Assembly (NCBI RefSeq): GCF_024734895.1
Contig: NZ_CP091430.1
Span: 2,250,501 to 2,314,500 of the forward strand
Direction: 5' to 3'
Length of the DNA: 64,000 nucleotides
DNA from: Paenibacillus spongiae
GTDB taxonomy: Bacteria > Bacillota > Bacilli > Paenibacillales > Paenibacillaceae
Shown: positions 61,237 through 64,000 of the stretch, piece by piece
Numbering within the stretch: the first letter of the stretch is position 1
How the letters are laid out: every line of letters begins with the position of its first letter
Notes under the pieces: model-generated
Seen by the model: the letters and a program-made list of their open reading frames with translations, nothing else
Databases searched by the model: none
Told to the model about the DNA's origin: nothing
Made by a program: the position numbers and the translations under genes

Positions 61237-62523
61237 ATGGCATTATGGATTTTGAATGGCAAGCTGTGGGACGAATCGGCGGGAAGCCTAGCAACCAAGC
61301 ATATACAAGTTGGCGATGGCGTCATACAGGCGATTGTGGACGGTGAAGGCGGTCTTCCGGAAACGGCAGGACATGATACGGTCGATGCAGCCGGAAAGCT
61401 GGTGTCCGCAGGGTTTATCGATATGCACGTCCATCTTCGCGAGCCCGGCTTCGAATATAAAGAAGATATTGCGAGCGGCACGCGTTCCGCTGCCAAAGGC
61501 GGGTTCACGACCATCGCCTGCATGCCTAACACGCGCCCCGTGGCGGATACGCCCGATACGATCCGGTACATACTGGACAAAGCGGCGGCCGAGGGCGTTG
61601 TGAAGGTGCTGCCTTATGCAGCCATTACGAAGAACGAGCTCGGACGCGAGCTGACGGATTTCGCCGCATTGAAGGAAGCCGGCGCGATCGGATATACGGA
61701 CGACGGCGTAGGCGTTCAGAATGCGCAGATGATGAAGGATGCCATGAAACTGGCCAAGTCCCTCGGCATGCCGGTCATCGCCCATTGCGAGGACGACTCG
61801 CTGGTCAAAGGAGCTTGGGCGTCCGAAGGGAAGTTTGCGCAGAAGCACGGGTTAAAGGGAATACCGAATGAGTCCGAGGCCATCCATGTCGGCCGCGACA
61901 TTCTCCTCTCGGAAGCGACAGGCGTTCACTACCACGTCTGCCACGTCAGCACGGAGCAATCGGTCCGGCTCATCCGGATGGCGAAGCAAATCGGAATCAA
62001 CGTGACGGCAGAGGTTTGCCCGCATCACTTGATTTTGTCGGATGAAGATATTCCGGGATTTGACGCCAATTGGAAAATGAACCCTCCGCTGCGGACGCCG
62101 CGCGATGTTCAGGCGGTTATCGAAGGCCTGGAGGACGGCACGCTCGATATGGTCGTCACCGACCACGCGCCGCATAGTGCGGAGGAGAAAGCGCGCGGCG
62201 TGGATCTGGCGCCGTTCGGCATCGTCGGCTTCGAAACGGCGTTTCCGCTCCTGTACACGAAGTTCGTACGGACCGGGAAGTGGACGCTCGGGTTTCTGCT
62301 GAAGCGGATGACCGAGGATCCGGCTCGCGTATTCGGCCTTGCGCAAGGCAGTATCGCCGTCGGCAAGCCTGCGGATCTGACCATCGTCGACCTGGAAGGC
62401 GAGCGCGAGGTGAAGCCGGAGACGTTCTTATCCAAAGGGACGAACACGCCGTTCGGCGGGTGGAAGCTGTATGGCTGGCCGGTATTCACGGTAGTTAACG
62501 GCAACGTCGTCTGGTCAGAGTAA
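61237..62523 (+). CDS. pyrC: Dihydroorotase (class I)
   Basis: PyrC cyclises carbamoyl-aspartate to dihydroorotate. The 428-aa amidohydrolase has the zinc motif SAGFIDMHVHLREPGFEYKE, CMPNTRPVADTPDT, metal ligands in VIAHCEDDSLV and YHVCHVSTEQSVRLI, and VTDHAPHSAEEKARGVDLAP with the catalytic Asp. Length and motifs fit the Bacillus-type class I enzyme. AAAGGAG lies 9 bp before the ATG. It is separated from carA by 268 bp that hold a tandem repeat array. Confidence 0.95.
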   Translation: MALWILNGKLWDESAGSLATKHIQVGDGVIQAIVDGEGGLPETAGHDTVDAAGKLVSAGFIDMHVHLREPGFEYKEDIASGTRSAAKGGFTTIACMPNTRPVADTPDTIRYILDKAAAEGVVKVLPYAAITKNELGRELTDFAALKEAGAIGYTDDGVGVQNAQMMKDAMKLAKSLGMPVIAHCEDDSLVKGAWASEGKFAQKHGLKGIPNESEAIHVGRDILLSEATGVHYHVCHVSTEQSVRLIRMAKQIGINVTAEVCPHHLILSDEDIPGFDANWKMNPPLRTPRDVQAVIEGLEDGTLDMVVTDHAPHSAEEKARGVDLAPFGIVGFETAFPLLYTKFVRTGKWTLGFLLKRMTEDPARVFGLAQGSIAVGKPADLTIVDLEGEREVKPETFLSKGTNTPFGGWKLYGWPVFTVVNGNVVWSE

Positions 62524-62553
62524 TAAGAGACGAATGACAATCATCAAGCTATC

Positions 62554-62771
62554 GCAGAAAACGGAATAACGCTTCCGAAGTGATTGTTCTGCTTGCCTGA
62601 ATGTTTAATGAACGTAAGTTATGGCAGAAAACGGGGCGAACGCTTCCGAAATAAGTTTTCTGCTCTCATAGAAGTCAATGCTAGTCAGTTACCGCAGAAA
62701 ACGGAGTAACGCTCCCGAATTGAGTTTTCTGCTTGCCTGGAAGTTTACGAACGTATGTTATCGCAGAAAAC
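62554..62771. repeat. Tandem array of ~70-bp hairpin repeats inside the pyr operon
   Basis: GCAGAAAAC starts at 62554, 62624, 62694 and 62763, giving periods of 70, 70 and 69 bp. Each of the first three units ends in TTCTGC (62592, 62663, 62732), so a 39-40 nt imperfect hairpin forms with CGG..CCG inside. The segments between hairpins are also related (TTGCCTG.A..TTTA..AACGTA.GTTAT in two of three), so the whole 70-bp unit is repeated. The fourth copy stops after GCAGAAAAC, seven bases before the carA ribosome site. No T run follows the stems. Confidence 0.85.
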
Positions 62772-62791
62772 TTTTACAAGGAGTGAGACGG

Positions 62792-63937
62792 ATGCAAGCA
62801 AGATTGTTGTTGGAAGACGGAACGTTGTTCACGGGCCTCGCTTTTGGTGCGGAAGGGCAGTCGAACGGTGAGGTGGTGTTCAACACCGGCATTACGGGCT
62901 ACCAGGAGGTGCTCTCCGACCCGTCGTATTGCGGACAGATCGTAACGATGACCTACCCGCTGATCGGGAACTACGGCATTACACGGGATGATTTCGAGTC
63001 GGTACGCCCGTTTATTCACGGCTTTGTCGTACGCCGTCACGAGCCGGTGCCAAGCAACTGGCGCGCGGAATATACGCTGGACCGGCTGCTGAAGGAATAC
63101 GGCATTATCGGAATCAGCGATATCGATACCCGCATGCTGACCCGTATTCTTCGCCATCACGGTACGATGAAAGGCATTCTGACAACGGGAGCGGAGCGTG
63201 TGGAAGAGCTGCAAGAAAGGCTCTCGGCATCGCCGCTCATGCGCGATCAAGTTGCCCGCACATCGACGCCTAGCATCTTCTCCAGCCCGGGCGAACGCGA
63301 ACGCATCGTTCTCGTCGACTACGGCGCGAAGAGCGGCATCCTGCGCGATCTGACGAAACGCGGCTGCGATGTTGTCGTCGTCCCTCATGATACGACGGCT
63401 GAACAAATTCGCCGCTTGAATCCGGACGGCATTCAGCTCTCCAACGGCCCCGGGGATCCGAAGGATGTTCCGCATGCCGTGAAGATGATCCAAGAGCTGC
63501 TTGGCGAATATCCGATCTTCGGAATCTGCCTTGGCCATCAGCTGTTCGCCCTCGCTTGCGGCGCCGACACGTCGAAGCTGAAATTCGGCCACCGCGGAGG
63601 CAATCACCCGGTGAAGGAATTGAAGACGAATCGCTGTTACATCACCTCGCAGAACCATGGCTACACGGTTCTGGAGGACTCGGTCAAGAACACGAAGCTG
63701 GAAGTTACGCATATCAACAATAACGACCGTACGATTGAAGGGCTGAAGCATACCGAATATCCGGCCTTCTCGGTGCAGTACCACCCGGAAGCGGCGCCCG
63801 GACCTTTCGATTCGAGCTACCTGTTCGACGAGTTCCTGGAGATGATCCGCGAACACAAGAAGAATAACCCGCAGAAACCGCGGCAAGCCCAGCTTGCAGA
63901 GTCATTGAGAGGAGAGCTGCAGTATGCCCAGAAATAA
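62792..63937 (+). CDS. carA: Carbamoyl-phosphate synthase small subunit (glutaminase)
   Basis: CarA releases ammonia from glutamine for CarB. From the ATG at 62792 (AAGGAG 8 bp upstream) it is 381 aa. The N-terminal CPSase domain has [20 protein letters not shown] and [20 protein letters not shown]. The class I glutaminase domain has [37 protein letters not shown] (catalytic Cys), SQNHGYTV and [20 protein letters not shown] (His/Glu). carB starts 14 bp before its stop. As part of the PyrR-controlled unit it is the pyrimidine-dedicated copy (pyrAA in Bacillus). Confidence 0.95.
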   Translation: MQARLLLEDGTLFTGLAFGAEGQSNGEVVFNTGITGYQEVLSDPSYCGQIVTMTYPLIGNYGITRDDFESVRPFIHGFVVRRHEPVPSNWRAEYTLDRLLKEYGIIGISDIDTRMLTRILRHHGTMKGILTTGAERVEELQERLSASPLMRDQVARTSTPSIFSSPGERERIVLVDYGAKSGILRDLTKRGCDVVVVPHDTTAEQIRRLNPDGIQLSNGPGDPKDVPHAVKMIQELLGEYPIFGICLGHQLFALACGADTSKLKFGHRGGNHPVKELKTNRCYITSQNHGYTVLEDSVKNTKLEVTHINNNDRTIEGLKHTEYPAFSVQYHPEAAPGPFDSSYLFDEFLEMIREHKKNNPQKPRQAQLAESLRGELQYAQK

Positions 63938-64000
63938 TGAACTGAAAAAAATTCTCGTGATCGGCTCCGGCCCGATCGTTATCGGACAAGCAGCGGAGTT
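63924..64000 (+). CDS. carB: Carbamoyl-phosphate synthase large subunit, N-terminal 25 codons only
   Basis: The gene starts at the ATG at 63924, overlapping carA by 14 bp, with GAGAGGAGAG upstream. The visible product [20 protein letters not shown] followed by GQAAE is the invariant N-terminus of CarB (PyrAB). The remaining ~1050 residues lie beyond the window. Confidence 0.93.
   Translation, partial: MPRNNELKKILVIGSGPIVIGQAAE

Noticed and set aside
62554-62771. Short CRISPR-like array
   Set aside because: The regular 70-bp spacing looked CRISPR-like, but the repeats differ from each other, the intervening segments are themselves related, and there are no cas genes in the window.

Overview
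The window reads as one continuous core-genome stretch of a spore-forming, low-to-mid GC Gram-positive bacterium, most likely Paenibacillus or a close relative in the Paenibacillaceae. The support is gene order and content: the ylaG-ylaH-ylaJ-ylaK block, the complete mraZ-to-ftsZ division and cell-wall (dcw) cluster with spoVD and spoVE inside it, the spoIIGA-sigE-sigG block, the ylmC-ylmD-ylmE-sepF-ylmG-ylmH-divIVA-ileS block and a PyrR-attenuated pyr operon are all laid out as in Bacillaceae. Strong AGGAGG-type ribosome binding sites and frequent TTG and GTG starts also fit. LL-diaminopimelate aminotransferase, S-adenosylhomocysteine hydrolase and murA inside the dcw cluster point away from Bacillus subtilis itself. 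I see no insertion sequences, prophage genes, CRISPR arrays, tRNA or rRNA genes.

Layout. 1-9.2 kb: a truncated lytic transglycosylase, a cysteine desulfurase/ThiI pair for tRNA thiolation, two divergent TerC-family membrane proteins, typA with ylaH, and an LCP-family wall-polymer ligase. 9.2-23.6 kb: a PNPOx-fold protein, a YhcN/YlaJ spore lipoprotein, PhoH-like YlaK, an orphan solute-binding protein, a coiled-coil secreted protein, a MidA-type methyltransferase, a DUF2626 protein, an RsfA-type regulator, panE, a DUF3397 protein, bshC, ahcY, a DUF4349 lipoprotein and a small gene of unknown role. 23.8-44.1 kb: mraZ, rsmH, ftsL, a class B PBP, spoVD, murE, murF, mraY, murD, spoVE, murG, murB, murA, divIB, ftsA, ftsZ. 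44.6-51.6 kb: spoIIGA, sigE, sigG, ylmC-H, sepF, divIVA. 51.6-58 kb: T-box-controlled ileS of the eukaryote-like (type II) form, a DUF5665 protein, a YteA-type zinc finger protein, lspA and a RluD-family pseudouridine synthase. 58.2-64 kb: dapL, then pyrR-pyrB-pyrC-carA-carB (carB runs off the end).

How they work together. The dcw genes make UDP-MurNAc-pentapeptide from meso-diaminopimelate (MurE carries a DNPR motif; DapL supplies the precursor), pass it to lipid I and II, and build the septum through FtsZ/FtsA/SepF/DivIB/FtsL. Sporulation versions (SpoVD, SpoVE) sit among the vegetative genes and are followed directly by the compartment sigma factors and the pro-sigma-E protease. 

Regulation visible in the DNA includes: a direct-repeat array before mraZ that looks like an MraZ operator; a candidate sigma-H promoter before ftsA; tandem Spo0A-like boxes with a long-spaced promoter before spoIIGA; a candidate sigma-E promoter before ylmC; a T-box before ileS; and a textbook PyrR attenuator before pyrR. 

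I did not find a convincing undescribed multi-gene system. The least explained items are two intergenic hairpin-repeat families (28.07-28.25 kb, and a 70-bp tandem array at 62.55-62.77 kb inside the pyr operon), several small genes of unknown function, and unusual translation starts at spoIIGA and dapL.
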